Shown here: piece after piece, positions 1-7,630 of the stretch
Numbering within the stretch: the first letter of the stretch is position 1
Layout: every line of letters begins with the position of its first letter
Made by a program: the position numbers and the translations under genes
Assembly (NCBI GenBank): GCA_964628455.1
Contig: CAZVPD010000091.1
Span: 1 to 15,582 of the forward strand
Direction: 5' to 3'
DNA from: JAQVWU01 sp964628455
Lineage (GTDB): Bacteria > Bacillota > Clostridia > Oscillospirales > CAG-272
Length of the DNA stretch: 15,582 bases
Notes under the pieces: generated by a model
What the model was told of the DNA's origin: nothing
The model's database searches: none
Seen by the model: only the letters and a program-made list of their open reading frames with translations

Positions 1-530
1 GTCTGACGGTTTTTAATGCGGACCGAACCCAAGGCCAGCAGCGCACTGTCGGGCTTTTCAACAACACCGAAAACACAGCCGTTCCTGATAATGATGCGTC
101 CGCCGCTTTCATTCAGTTCCCTTGTCTGGACACCCCAGACAGCTTCGCAGCGGGACTTTTTTTCGATCATTTCGCTGATCACATCGGGTGATGTGATCTT
201 ATCCCCCATTGTGATTAATACGGGACCGTTAAAATCCATCGATTCAAGCGCTTTCAGACCGCATAGAGCTGCTCCGCCCGTTCCGTTCTGAACAGACTGA
301 TATGCGTAGACAACACCGCTGACACCGCTCAGGCATTCCATCACTTTCTGTGCGTGATGACCGACGACAATGACAAACTTGTTTATTCCCGCCGTTTTCA
401 AATTGTTTATCTGACGTAGGATCACCGGGATTCCGCCGCATGGTAAACAGACTTTGTTTGTGCTGTCTTCATTCATTCTCGTTCCTCTGCCCGCGCAGAG
501 AATGACTGCTGCCGTTGCTTTTTTATTCAT
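1..530 (-). CDS. Sugar-1-phosphate nucleotidyltransferase, GlmU N-domain type (3' end outside window)
   Basis: Partial gene; about 176 codons are visible and the frame is open to the window edge. The protein begins MNKKATAAVILCAGRGTRMN, the nucleotide-binding signature of NTP-transferases (G14-x-G16-T17-R18-M19, Lys at 26). Q78 followed by GTGGA at 83-87 resembles the uracil-contacting QxxxxGTGxA motif of GlmU, and MGD at 108-110 supplies the likely metal-binding Asp. It should activate a sugar-1-phosphate (or a related alcohol phosphate) with UTP or another NTP in the cytosol; the substrate cannot be read. The start at 530 has GGAG at 541-544, ten bases upstream; in-frame ATGs at 554 and 581 are alternatives. 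It lies 111 nt after the FrhB-like gene and looks richer in G+C than the cluster, so it may be the fixed flank of an exchanged locus. The family call is firm, the substrate is not. Confidence 0.85.
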   Translation of the reverse strand, partial: MNKKATAAVILCAGRGTRMNEDSTNKVCLPCGGIPVILRQINNLKTAGINKFVIVVGHHAQKVMECLSGVSGVVYAYQSVQNGTGGAALCGLKALESMDFNGPVLITMGDKITSPDVISEMIEKKSRCEAVWGVQTRELNESGGRIIIRNGCVFGVVEKPDSALLALGSVRIKNRQ

Positions 531-597
531 AATATTCAATCTCCGGCTTGACATCGGCAATGATTTCCTGCTGTTTATCATAAAAATTCCATACCGA
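523..597 (-). pseudogene. Possible 3' remnant of a displaced gene (24 codons, no start)
   Basis: In the 111-nt gap before the nucleotidyltransferase, one frame reads 24 codons, including DKQQEIIADVKPEIEYYE, to a TAA at 523-525. No ATG, GTG or TTG lies in this frame after the preceding in-frame TGA at 598-600. The stop overlaps the next gene's start (ATGAATAA), and that gene's GGAG site sits inside the last codons. This is how operon neighbours in this window are coupled elsewhere. The stretch is less AT-rich than the sequence just upstream. I infer the tail of an ancestral gene cut off when the cluster was exchanged. A chance open frame is possible because it is short. Confidence 0.35.
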
Positions 598-641
598 TCA
601 ACATATCTTGTTTGTTGCAGAAATTTATTTATAAACTTTAT

Positions 642-1799
642 TTAAACGGAATGACCGGTATCGCTTTTATTTGGTTCTAAAATTTTTTTGGCAATGTATT
701 TAAAATATCTGATTGTGCTGCCATGCATATATGTTTTTGCCGCGGCTTTTTCAAAACCGTATTTTTTATAATGTGCATAAAAAACACTGCGTATTTTTTC
801 ATATTGCGTATAATCTCTTTCGGTAAACGCATAATCCGAACCGTTGTTTTCCAGATCGGTCAACAGAAAAATGTTCTGAAGATCATTCATTATGCTCCTG
901 CCGAAATCATTATTCGCAACGATCAGGGACAGTCCCTTTTCATCATTCAGGGCAGGATCGATCTTTTTATATCCCCAAAAATCGCCTAAAGTTATATCGG
1001 ATGAATGAGTTCGCCTGTATATACAGTGATAGCAGCATCTTCTTAAAAAAGCGTTTTTACACATAAAACCGTAATAAAAAGAGTCAAAAAGATACGATTT
1101 TGTTTTTGTCGTTTTATCGGTTCTTATAGTTATATGTATAGAACTCCAGCCGTACTCCTTAGGCCGGAAATCCAGATCAAGCAGGATTTCATTCTTTAAA
1201 ATATGATGCAGGTGTTCTTTAAACAGCATAGAACTCGGAACACCGTGACATATAAAATCGCAGGTTATAAGGAAACGATCATGATCGTTTATCGCCCTTT
1301 TTAATCCGCTGACCTGACAAGGTGTTCCGCAAAACAATACTTTTCTGCCGGAGTCGATATCTTTTTGTATTTCGGCAAATATATTTTTTAAATTACTTTC
1401 CGTATACTTGCTTTTCTGTATTTTTATGATCGGAGTATTATCTGTACATGTGTGAATCAGTTCACGGTTTTTTATATCAAAAGCAGCGCCGTAGACATTT
1501 CCGCCCTGTTTTATAACCGTATCGGCAATAGCAATAAAAGCACCGCCGGAAGAGCTGTTGAAAAGTTTATCGGCATCCTTATGCCGTCCGTAGTATGAAG
1601 TTTTTACGGGAATTATATCGTTTTTATTCAGACAGGGACATACTGCATCGCATTTACCGCATAAGATACAATGGTTCTGATCGATTTTCGGATAGTAAAA
1701 ACCTTCATCGTCCGGTTCCATCCTGATGCATTGTTCGGGACAGACTGTCATACATGCCGTACATCCTGTACATTCATCATTTATATTCTGTATTTTCAA
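642..1799 (-). CDS. FrhB-like iron-sulfur protein (coenzyme F420 hydrogenase/dehydrogenase beta-subunit family)
   Basis: A 385-residue cytosolic protein. Two ferredoxin-type 4Fe-4S motifs come first: C10-x2-C13-x2-C16-x3-C20-P and C44-x2-C47-x2-C50-x3-C54-P. The FrhB/FdhB body follows, with NSSSGGAF at 81-88, FCGTPCQ at 156-162, CDFICHGV at 180-187, a third cysteine group (C247, C255, C256, C259) and SDITLGDFWG at 267-276. Relatives in methanogens carry FAD and oxidise F420; relatives in polysaccharide clusters, often beside pyruvyl transferases, have no established reaction. Nothing here shows that F420 is the substrate. The start is TTG: a TAA lies directly upstream in frame, and the next in-frame ATG (codon 17) would remove the first cysteines. 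GGGG at 1808-1811 is a plausible ribosome binding site. It overlaps the deacetylase gene by 23 nt, so co-translation is likely. Confidence 0.88.
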   Translation of the reverse strand: MKIQNINDECTGCTACMTVCPEQCIRMEPDDEGFYYPKIDQNHCILCGKCDAVCPCLNKNDIIPVKTSYYGRHKDADKLFNSSSGGAFIAIADTVIKQGGNVYGAAFDIKNRELIHTCTDNTPIIKIQKSKYTESNLKNIFAEIQKDIDSGRKVLFCGTPCQVSGLKRAINDHDRFLITCDFICHGVPSSMLFKEHLHHILKNEILLDLDFRPKEYGWSSIHITIRTDKTTKTKSYLFDSFYYGFMCKNAFLRRCCYHCIYRRTHSSDITLGDFWGYKKIDPALNDEKGLSLIVANNDFGRSIMNDLQNIFLLTDLENNGSDYAFTERDYTQYEKIRSVFYAHYKKYGFEKAAAKTYMHGSTIRYFKYIAKKILEPNKSDTGHSV

Positions 1800-2493
1800 T
1801 TATGCAACCCCGGCAATATGTATTTATAAACTGATTCATATATTCGAATGTATGACTCGCGATATTTAATCTGGGCAGGATTTTTTTGTTTAAATTGAAT
1901 ATTGCATTACAGGGTAGAGCACGAACGGATAAAACATATTTATAAACCGAAACATATTTAAAACATTCTTTATCATACCGCCCGTAAGGATATGCAAAAA
2001 AATCCACTTTATCATGAATTATATTTTCCAGAATCGTCTGAGAACAAATGATTTCCTTTTTTTTATTGAACGTATTCAAATCGGTTAAAATCGAGTGGGT
2101 GATACCGTGTGAGCCGATAGTCACAATGGGATCGGCCGCCATTACAAGCAGCTGAGAGGAAGTTATAAATCCGGGTTTATCGATAAAATCCAAAACAATG
2201 AATATAGTGAACGGTATATTCCTTTTTTTCAGATACGGATATGCGATGGTATAAACATCAGCGAGCCCGTCATCGAATGTGACCGCGACTTTTTTTCTTT
2301 GCGGGTTTTGTATAACATTTTCGAGTGTTTCATATTGTGAAAAACGTTTGATTTCTTTATAAAAAAGGTCTGTATTGAGCAAAGCTCCGCTTTTTTGGAT
2401 ATCCGGAGTATCTGAAACGTGATGAAATAAAAGTATAATAGAGGACGGCAGTTTAGACAACCAATATTTGGCCGTTTCTTTCATTGTTTTCAT
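1777..2493 (-). CDS. Polysaccharide deacetylase, NodB-homology domain, cytoplasmic type
   Basis: A 238-residue protein with the carbohydrate esterase 4 (NodB) motifs: TFDDG at 72-76 (catalytic base and metal-binding Asp), SHGITHS at 128-134 with H129 and H133 as zinc ligands, FAYPYG at 166-171, and LPRLNI near the C-terminus. There is no convincing signal peptide or membrane anchor; the N-terminus is charged and runs straight into ILLFHHVSD. It therefore probably acts in the cytosol on a nucleotide-linked or lipid-linked amino sugar, removing an N- or O-acetyl group, rather than on finished wall polymer. Its ATG overlaps the pyruvyl transferase stop as ATGA (2490-2493), and its own 3' end overlaps the FrhB-like gene. 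The three genes look like a translationally coupled module. Exposing a free amine by N-deacetylation would add positive charge to the repeat unit; this is inference. Confidence 0.9.
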   Translation of the reverse strand: MKTMKETAKYWLSKLPSSIILLFHHVSDTPDIQKSGALLNTDLFYKEIKRFSQYETLENVIQNPQRKKVAVTFDDGLADVYTIAYPYLKKRNIPFTIFIVLDFIDKPGFITSSQLLVMAADPIVTIGSHGITHSILTDLNTFNKKKEIICSQTILENIIHDKVDFFAYPYGRYDKECFKYVSVYKYVLSVRALPCNAIFNLNKKILPRLNIASHTFEYMNQFINTYCRGCIIENTEYK

Positions 2494-3581
2494 GATTCAT
2501 ATCCGATTGCATTTATGATAAAATTAACGGATCTTTCCTTTTCTTTTTCCATGATTTTTTTTATTTTTTCATACTCGATCCATGGTTTGCCCGTGCCGTT
2601 TAAAATATATGCCTGTCCAGTAATCTGGAGCTTGTCAAGTAAGCTGCATGTTCTAAGACCGGTTGTCGGATCGGTATCGGTAAATAAAAATTGCTTTTCG
2701 AATATGACCGAAAATGCCGCACCGTGGTAAGAATCGGTTACAATATAATCTGCGTTTAAAATCAGAGATAAAAATTCCGTAGGCCCGGCATCCCTGATGA
2801 CAGTTTTAAAAACCGACTTTATTAAACCGTCGGTCAATATAATGAGTTTCAAATTTTGATCTTCGGCTGCTTTTTCAGCCGTCTTATCGGACTTTTTTGA
2901 TCCTATCAACCTGTAATATAACAGATAGTGTGAATGTTTTTTGTAATAGGGTTTCGCAATTCCTCTCCAGGTTTCTTTATCGCATAAAAAAACCGGATCC
3001 AGCACTTCAACAGCTTCTCTCCCGGTTAATTTTCGAATGATCGCAGCTCCGCTCCTTTCCCGGACGGATAAAAATCTAAAAGATTCCAGATAGTTTCTGA
3101 TTTCTTCCGTTTTGCTATCGTCGATGTCATTCACTCCGAAGCTGGCAGCATAGGAAATTTTTACGGACTGACCGGATACAAAATCAAGATAAAATGCTTT
3201 CCTTTCATCGGTGATCCGGTTAGGATTAAAAACCTGATCGCTTCCGGTTATCACCGTATCGGCAGTGATTTTTTTTAAATATAGCTCATTCGTAGTGCTG
3301 TATCTTTCGGTTAAATCGAGATTGTTTTTGATGAATGAATCGAATTTAATATATTTAAGCTTCTTTTTATTATAATTCAAAAGTAACAGAAAAGTATGAA
3401 AAAATCCTCGGAATGAATTGAATTTTGGTAACAAAGAATATTTGCCGCGTAGATTTTCGGTATTATAATCGATTATTTTTACATCTTCGCAGCGCTTTTT
3501 TAAAAATGACAACAAAGAATATGCCTGTAAAACAGCCCCGTAATTTTTTGGAGTGTGAAAAGTCATCAGCCGTATTTTCAT
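2490..3581 (-). CDS. Polysaccharide pyruvyl transferase (CsaB/WcaK/WcfO family)
   Basis: A 363-residue protein. From the chosen start the family landmarks are the N-terminal strand and NYGAVLQAYSL (13-23), ITGSDQVFNP (111-120), ISYAASFG (142-149), SVRE (172-175), LDPVFL (194-199) and TDSYHGAAFSV (282-292). Family members transfer pyruvate from phosphoenolpyruvate to a sugar as a ketal, giving an acidic group; the acceptor here is unknown, and a lipid-linked intermediate at the cytosolic membrane face is likely. The ATG at 3581 overlaps the Wzx stop in an ATGA (3578-3581). An ATG nine codons upstream at 3608 is also in frame but would overlap Wzx by 31 nt and has no ribosome site, so I prefer 3581. 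The gene is coupled to the deacetylase downstream by another ATGA. Confidence 0.9.
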   Translation of the reverse strand: MKIRLMTFHTPKNYGAVLQAYSLLSFLKKRCEDVKIIDYNTENLRGKYSLLPKFNSFRGFFHTFLLLLNYNKKKLKYIKFDSFIKNNLDLTERYSTTNELYLKKITADTVITGSDQVFNPNRITDERKAFYLDFVSGQSVKISYAASFGVNDIDDSKTEEIRNYLESFRFLSVRERSGAAIIRKLTGREAVEVLDPVFLCDKETWRGIAKPYYKKHSHYLLYYRLIGSKKSDKTAEKAAEDQNLKLIILTDGLIKSVFKTVIRDAGPTEFLSLILNADYIVTDSYHGAAFSVIFEKQFLFTDTDPTTGLRTCSLLDKLQITGQAYILNGTGKPWIEYEKIKKIMEKEKERSVNFIINAIGYES

Positions 3582-5107
3582 GTTTTTCGCTTCATTTCCC
3601 GGATCCATATGGATATATTTCCGAACAATATATTTTTTTCCGATTTGTTGATTCCGAATAAAATCAGCAGTGCGGCGTAAACAACGCAGAATATCAAAGC
3701 TTTGACAAACCAGACGAACCAGTTACCGTATAACACTTGAGTTGTAAACCACAGAATCAATGCGGTCAGCACACAGCATAACCAGATCCCGGAATAAATA
3801 TTTTTAAAAATTCTGAATATATTCAATTTTATCACTTTTATATAATAAATATTCATGGCAATGATATTGGCAAAAATCAGACTTACCGCGGTTCCGGCAC
3901 ATGCAGCGAGCGGACCGAATCTCCTTACTCCCATTACGGTTATAATCAGATTGAAAACCGACATAAAACAGATGGCTGCGGTTCGGAATTTCATTTTATT
4001 CTGTGCTCTTAAGATCGACAGGCAGACATTCTGAACAAGAGGAACCGACGCCGGAATCATCAGTATCAGACCTACCATCCAGGCCTGGAGATAAGAAGTC
4101 CCAAGCCAAAGGACGATAAACTCACGTCCGATCATCAGGTAAGCGCATAACGCTCCGCCGAGTGCCATAAATTCGAAGCGCCCGATTTTTATAACAGTAT
4201 TTTCAAGATCAGTGATACAGGCATTTTCGGCAATCTGTTTGCTTATTGAAGGCAGCATTAAATCTGAAAATGCCATGGCAAATTGCTCAAACATATAAAA
4301 CAACTGGAGACCTATGGAATAAACGGCAACGGCAGCTGCACCGACTATGGCTCCAATAACCATATTGTCTAGATTTCCGTTGAATTGAAGAGCAATGGAT
4401 TGTATAAATATCAAAAAAGTATATTTTATCGATGACCGAAACAGATCCGGGTCCCAATAGAGAAATTTAATTTTGATTTTAATGATTTTTAATATATAAA
4501 AAAGCTGTAAAACAGTGATGAAAATCAATATGAATATTTCTGTATATAACAAACAGGCGGAATCGCCTATCTTTAAGATTAACAAAAAAGAGACGAGAAT
4601 TTTCAAAGAGACCCCTGAAATTTTTATTGAATTGGCAAATATAAAATGTTCACATCCGGAAATAATCCCGAATATAACTTTGTCATATATATTCAGAATC
4701 ATTATAATAATAAAAAGTAAAAATAACTGTCTGGCTTTGAATAATCCGGCTGGTGATAATGAGGTACCAAAAAATCTGTCGATTTGAAAATATATAAATA
4801 TTGAAATAAAAACTATGATTGCGGAAAGGATCGACGCTTGAATCATTCCGATCGCGGAAAAATTGCCTATCTTGATACGGTTCTTTTCAGCATGGAATTT
4901 GGCAGTGTAACGCAGCACTGTACTGCCGATTCCCATATCAAGAATCGTCAATGAGCCGATCAATGAACCGATGATCTTATATATCCCGTACCCCTCATCG
5001 CCTATTCTGGAAATTAAAAACGGAATAAAGAACAATCCGTAAAAAGTATTGATTAGGATCAATGTATATGATAACAAAGCTCCGTATTTTATTTCTTTTA
5101 TACTCAT
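3578..5107 (-). CDS. wzx: Wzx flippase, polysaccharide/O-unit exporter of the MOP superfamily
   Basis: A 509-residue, very hydrophobic protein with roughly 12-14 predicted membrane helices, the usual size for Wzx. The N-terminal pattern GDEGYGIYKIIGSL, then LDMGIGSTVLRYTAKF, is typical of polysaccharide flippases, as is the charged loop AKFHAEKNR between helices 2 and 3. It should turn undecaprenyl-diphosphate-linked repeat units from the inner to the outer face of the cytoplasmic membrane for Wzy. The ATG at 5107 has AGGGG about five bases upstream and overlaps the Wzy stop as ATGA (5104-5107). The 3' end overlaps the pyruvyl transferase start in the same way. Wzx proteins diverge strongly, so substrate specificity cannot be read from the sequence. 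Confidence 0.9.
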   Translation of the reverse strand: MSIKEIKYGALLSYTLILINTFYGLFFIPFLISRIGDEGYGIYKIIGSLIGSLTILDMGIGSTVLRYTAKFHAEKNRIKIGNFSAIGMIQASILSAIIVFISIFIYFQIDRFFGTSLSPAGLFKARQLFLLFIIIMILNIYDKVIFGIISGCEHFIFANSIKISGVSLKILVSFLLILKIGDSACLLYTEIFILIFITVLQLFYILKIIKIKIKFLYWDPDLFRSSIKYTFLIFIQSIALQFNGNLDNMVIGAIVGAAAVAVYSIGLQLFYMFEQFAMAFSDLMLPSISKQIAENACITDLENTVIKIGRFEFMALGGALCAYLMIGREFIVLWLGTSYLQAWMVGLILMIPASVPLVQNVCLSILRAQNKMKFRTAAICFMSVFNLIITVMGVRRFGPLAACAGTAVSLIFANIIAMNIYYIKVIKLNIFRIFKNIYSGIWLCCVLTALILWFTTQVLYGNWFVWFVKALIFCVVYAALLILFGINKSEKNILFGNISIWIREMKRKT

Positions 5108-6327
5108 ACGGCCCCTGTGTTTTCGGTGTTTTTCAGGTTTTTCTTTTTAGAAAAAGAATGATACAATGACTTGCTGCTTACACCCATTAGTAAAAAAAGA
5201 TAAGGCTCAAACAAATAAGATCCGGAGATCATCAATTTGATCAATCCGGCCGAAATCAATACAGCTATGAAATATCCGGCATATTTGTCCTTTTCAAGGA
5301 AAAATGCTTTAAAGGCTGTTACGATAACCGCCAATATCAATAAACTACCGAAAATAATACCAAACTGGCACCACATCTCCAAAAATAAATTATGAGCATA
5401 TGTTCCGCCGATACTGCCGACGAACTTCATTGTTGCGATTCTGTCTCCCATTAATCCGCATCCACTAATCGGATGTTTTTCGATATTGTTTATAATAATT
5501 TCATAGAGAACATCTCTGCCCGATGTGTTCCGTAAATCACCCTCAAGAAATTGCTGTAGAATCCTTAAATTTATACCGGCATCTTTAAACATATGATACA
5601 ACTCTGTCAAACGGTTGGCCAAAAAACCGTTGAAATATATTAAAACTCCGGGGATCATAAAAGAAACACATACCACTATAATGCATAGTTTTCTCAGGTT
5701 CATCATCAGGTAAAGTAAAAAGAAAAACAAAACACAAAGAATCGGGCCGCGTGTTCCTGCAATAAATGTAACCGATACTCCCGCTGCCGCCGTTAATCTT
5801 TTTATAAAACTTCCGTCGACCAATGAAGTGTAGACCATAAACAATACACTCGGCAATAAGAAATATGAAAAGCTCATATTGTCAGAAGAAAAAAACTGTT
5901 TGTTTATATAGGAAATCCAATAACATATGACCGATGCCCAAATAACATATCCCGACACATGACTCAGATATTTATCCAACAATCTGAAGTCTTCGATTGT
6001 TTCTCCTAAAAAATAATAAGGAAACACAAGTAAAAAGAAGCCTGGAAGTATATTAACGATTAGATAATCATTGTCGGGATAAAACAGTAAAGAAAAAATA
6101 AAACCAAAGAGTATAATTATAAAAAGGAAAAAATCTTTTACCGTCAATCTTTTTATGACCGGTATAAAAGCATAAGAAACAAATAAGAATACAATTCCGT
6201 AACAAATAATCGTATCATAGATTATATTCGGTAAAAACAAATTAACGAGCATATTGACAAGCAGTGTAAAAATTCTGTAACTCCATAGAGCAGCGACCAG
6301 AAGGCAAATTTTTTTATTATCGTTCAT
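5104..6327 (-). CDS. wzy: Wzy-type polysaccharide polymerase (O-antigen polymerase/ligase superfamily)
   Basis: A 407-residue membrane protein with about ten or eleven hydrophobic segments and one larger extracytoplasmic loop (about residues 235-310), the Wzy/WaaL architecture. The Wzy_C landmarks are visible: AGTRGPIL at 190-197, TSGRDVLYE at 268-276, HPISGCGLMGDR at 285-296 and AHNLFLEMWCQFGIIFG at 311-327. It is expected to join flipped repeat units at the outer face of the membrane. It sits directly before wzx with an ATGA overlap, which favours polymerase over ligase; no second candidate polymerase is present. The ATG at 6327 lies 18 nt after the preceding glycosyltransferase and has no clear Shine-Dalgarno sequence. 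No chain-length regulator (Wzz/Wzc-like) is visible in the window. Confidence 0.88.
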   Translation of the reverse strand: MNDNKKICLLVAALWSYRIFTLLVNMLVNLFLPNIIYDTIICYGIVFLFVSYAFIPVIKRLTVKDFFLFIIILFGFIFSLLFYPDNDYLIVNILPGFFLLVFPYYFLGETIEDFRLLDKYLSHVSGYVIWASVICYWISYINKQFFSSDNMSFSYFLLPSVLFMVYTSLVDGSFIKRLTAAAGVSVTFIAGTRGPILCVLFFFLLYLMMNLRKLCIIVVCVSFMIPGVLIYFNGFLANRLTELYHMFKDAGINLRILQQFLEGDLRNTSGRDVLYEIIINNIEKHPISGCGLMGDRIATMKFVGSIGGTYAHNLFLEMWCQFGIIFGSLLILAVIVTAFKAFFLEKDKYAGYFIAVLISAGLIKLMISGSYLFEPYLFLLMGVSSKSLYHSFSKKKNLKNTENTGAV

Positions 6328-6345
6328 ATTGTAAATGATGATAAT

Positions 6346-7539
6346 TCATCGAAAATCATAGTCCCGATCATTAAAATCGATCGATCTTTTTGCGATATCG
6401 GAATATGAAAATATGTTTATACCTTTGTCAACGGCGGCTTTTTTCATGCTTTTATATTTAATGTTATTTTTGAGAATGTCATGAATTGCGTTCTTTATTT
6501 CATCGGCACTGTCTCTGTATAAAAATTCACAGTTTCCGCCTACATCGACATGATGCATACCCTCCCAGTGTTTGAATAGGCACGGGAGACCGCAGGAGCA
6601 GGCTTGTTCCCATAAAACGGAATGTGTTCCCGGGAAAACAGCAAGATCAGAAGCAAGATAATAATCATATACCTTGTGTGAAGGTATCCAGCCGATAAAG
6701 ATAAAATTAGAATTTTTCGTTTTTTTTATAATGTCCCTTATTTCTTCATCAAGATGACCAAATACTATCAATTTCAATCTTTTTATATTCAAATCGGAAA
6801 CAGCTTCAATTAATAAATGGATATTTTTGGTTCGATCGATTTTACCTCCGGATATAATCAAAAAATCCGATTGGCAAATATTATATTCGGCTCTTATTTC
6901 GTTTCTTATCTGTTCTTTTTTATCATATTGAATTTCGGAATCATCTCCGCCCATAATCAGCAGCGATGTTTTTTCAGGCTTGATCCTCAGAATTTTTTGC
7001 AGAAATATGACGCGCTGTGGAGTCACACCGTATATAGTTTTACAATATTTTGAGTATTTTCTTGAATAATGACCTAATATCAGACCTATATAGATCAATC
7101 TCCTGTAGTATTTTATACTTTTTTTAACTGACAATCCCGTGTTATAGTAATCTCCATGCTGATCTCCGAATAAAATGACATTCACATGGCTTTTTTTATA
7201 TTTAACGATATCATTTATCCCATAAAATGTTGTTCCGTGTGTAAATATTATATCCGGTGAGAATAATTCGATTTCCTTGTATAAACCGGAACATATTCTG
7301 AGAATTTTACATATATATTGATTATTTACGAAGGGCAGAACGATTATTTCGATATCATCGGAATTAACATATTTATGAAGGTCTCTGTAAATCATACTGC
7401 CATTTGTGTCATATGTAAGGCAGCAGGTTATGATTTTTACCTCAAGTCCCATCTTTTTATGCATTTTAGTTAATAAATTTTCCTGATAACCGGCATCATC
7501 GACATATAAATTGCTGATGCAAATATGCAATATTTTCAT
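6346..7539 (-). CDS. Glycosyltransferase family 4 (GT-B fold)
   Basis: A 397-residue, two-domain GT-B enzyme. The N-terminal half opens with the strand MKILHICISN and contains SPDIIFTHGT. The C-terminal nucleotide-sugar domain starts near SGGKIDRTKNIHLLIEAV and contains FIGWIPSHKV and ASDLAVFPGTHSVLWEQACS. It should add one sugar to the growing lipid-linked repeat on the cytosolic membrane face; donor and acceptor are unknown. In the usual EX7E region only the second Glu (LWEQ) is kept and the first is replaced by Pro. The next segment, MHHVDVGGNCEF, is distinctive and probably part of the sugar-binding end. The gene follows a 91-nt gap, the longest inside the operon, and precedes wzy by 18 nt. 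The ribosome site before the ATG at 7539 is weak. Confidence 0.85.
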   Translation of the reverse strand: MKILHICISNLYVDDAGYQENLLTKMHKKMGLEVKIITCCLTYDTNGSMIYRDLHKYVNSDDIEIIVLPFVNNQYICKILRICSGLYKEIELFSPDIIFTHGTTFYGINDIVKYKKSHVNVILFGDQHGDYYNTGLSVKKSIKYYRRLIYIGLILGHYSRKYSKYCKTIYGVTPQRVIFLQKILRIKPEKTSLLIMGGDDSEIQYDKKEQIRNEIRAEYNICQSDFLIISGGKIDRTKNIHLLIEAVSDLNIKRLKLIVFGHLDEEIRDIIKKTKNSNFIFIGWIPSHKVYDYYLASDLAVFPGTHSVLWEQACSCGLPCLFKHWEGMHHVDVGGNCEFLYRDSADEIKNAIHDILKNNIKYKSMKKAAVDKGINIFSYSDIAKRSIDFNDRDYDFR

Positions 7540-7630
7540 ATTATGACCACATGCTCCGCATTTATATAATATAAATTATAAATTTCTCGGTTGTTCCGGA
7601 TGGAAGGTCTTTATTGTGCCGACTTAATAT
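7540..7630 (-). other. 91-nt AT-rich gap inside the operon
   Basis: This is the longest non-coding stretch between genes inside the cluster body. Read in the transcribed direction it holds TATAAT-like runs near 7561-7585, which could serve as an internal -10 element, but no convincing -35 partner is seen. A 15-codon protein-like frame (VGTIKTFHPEQPRNL, 7623 to stop at 7576) has no start codon and may be chance or a gene remnant. No GC-rich hairpin terminator is visible. Confidence 0.3.

Noticed and set aside
723..989. Plus-strand open frames such as 723-989, 4515-4787 and 9213-9560
   Set aside because: They lie antisense inside well-supported minus-strand genes, show no family motif, and are shadows of codon bias.
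642..1799. Reading the FrhB-like gene as evidence of F420 metabolism or methanogenesis
   Set aside because: The family is broad, no other F420 or hydrogenase gene is present, and polysaccharide clusters often carry such a homologue.
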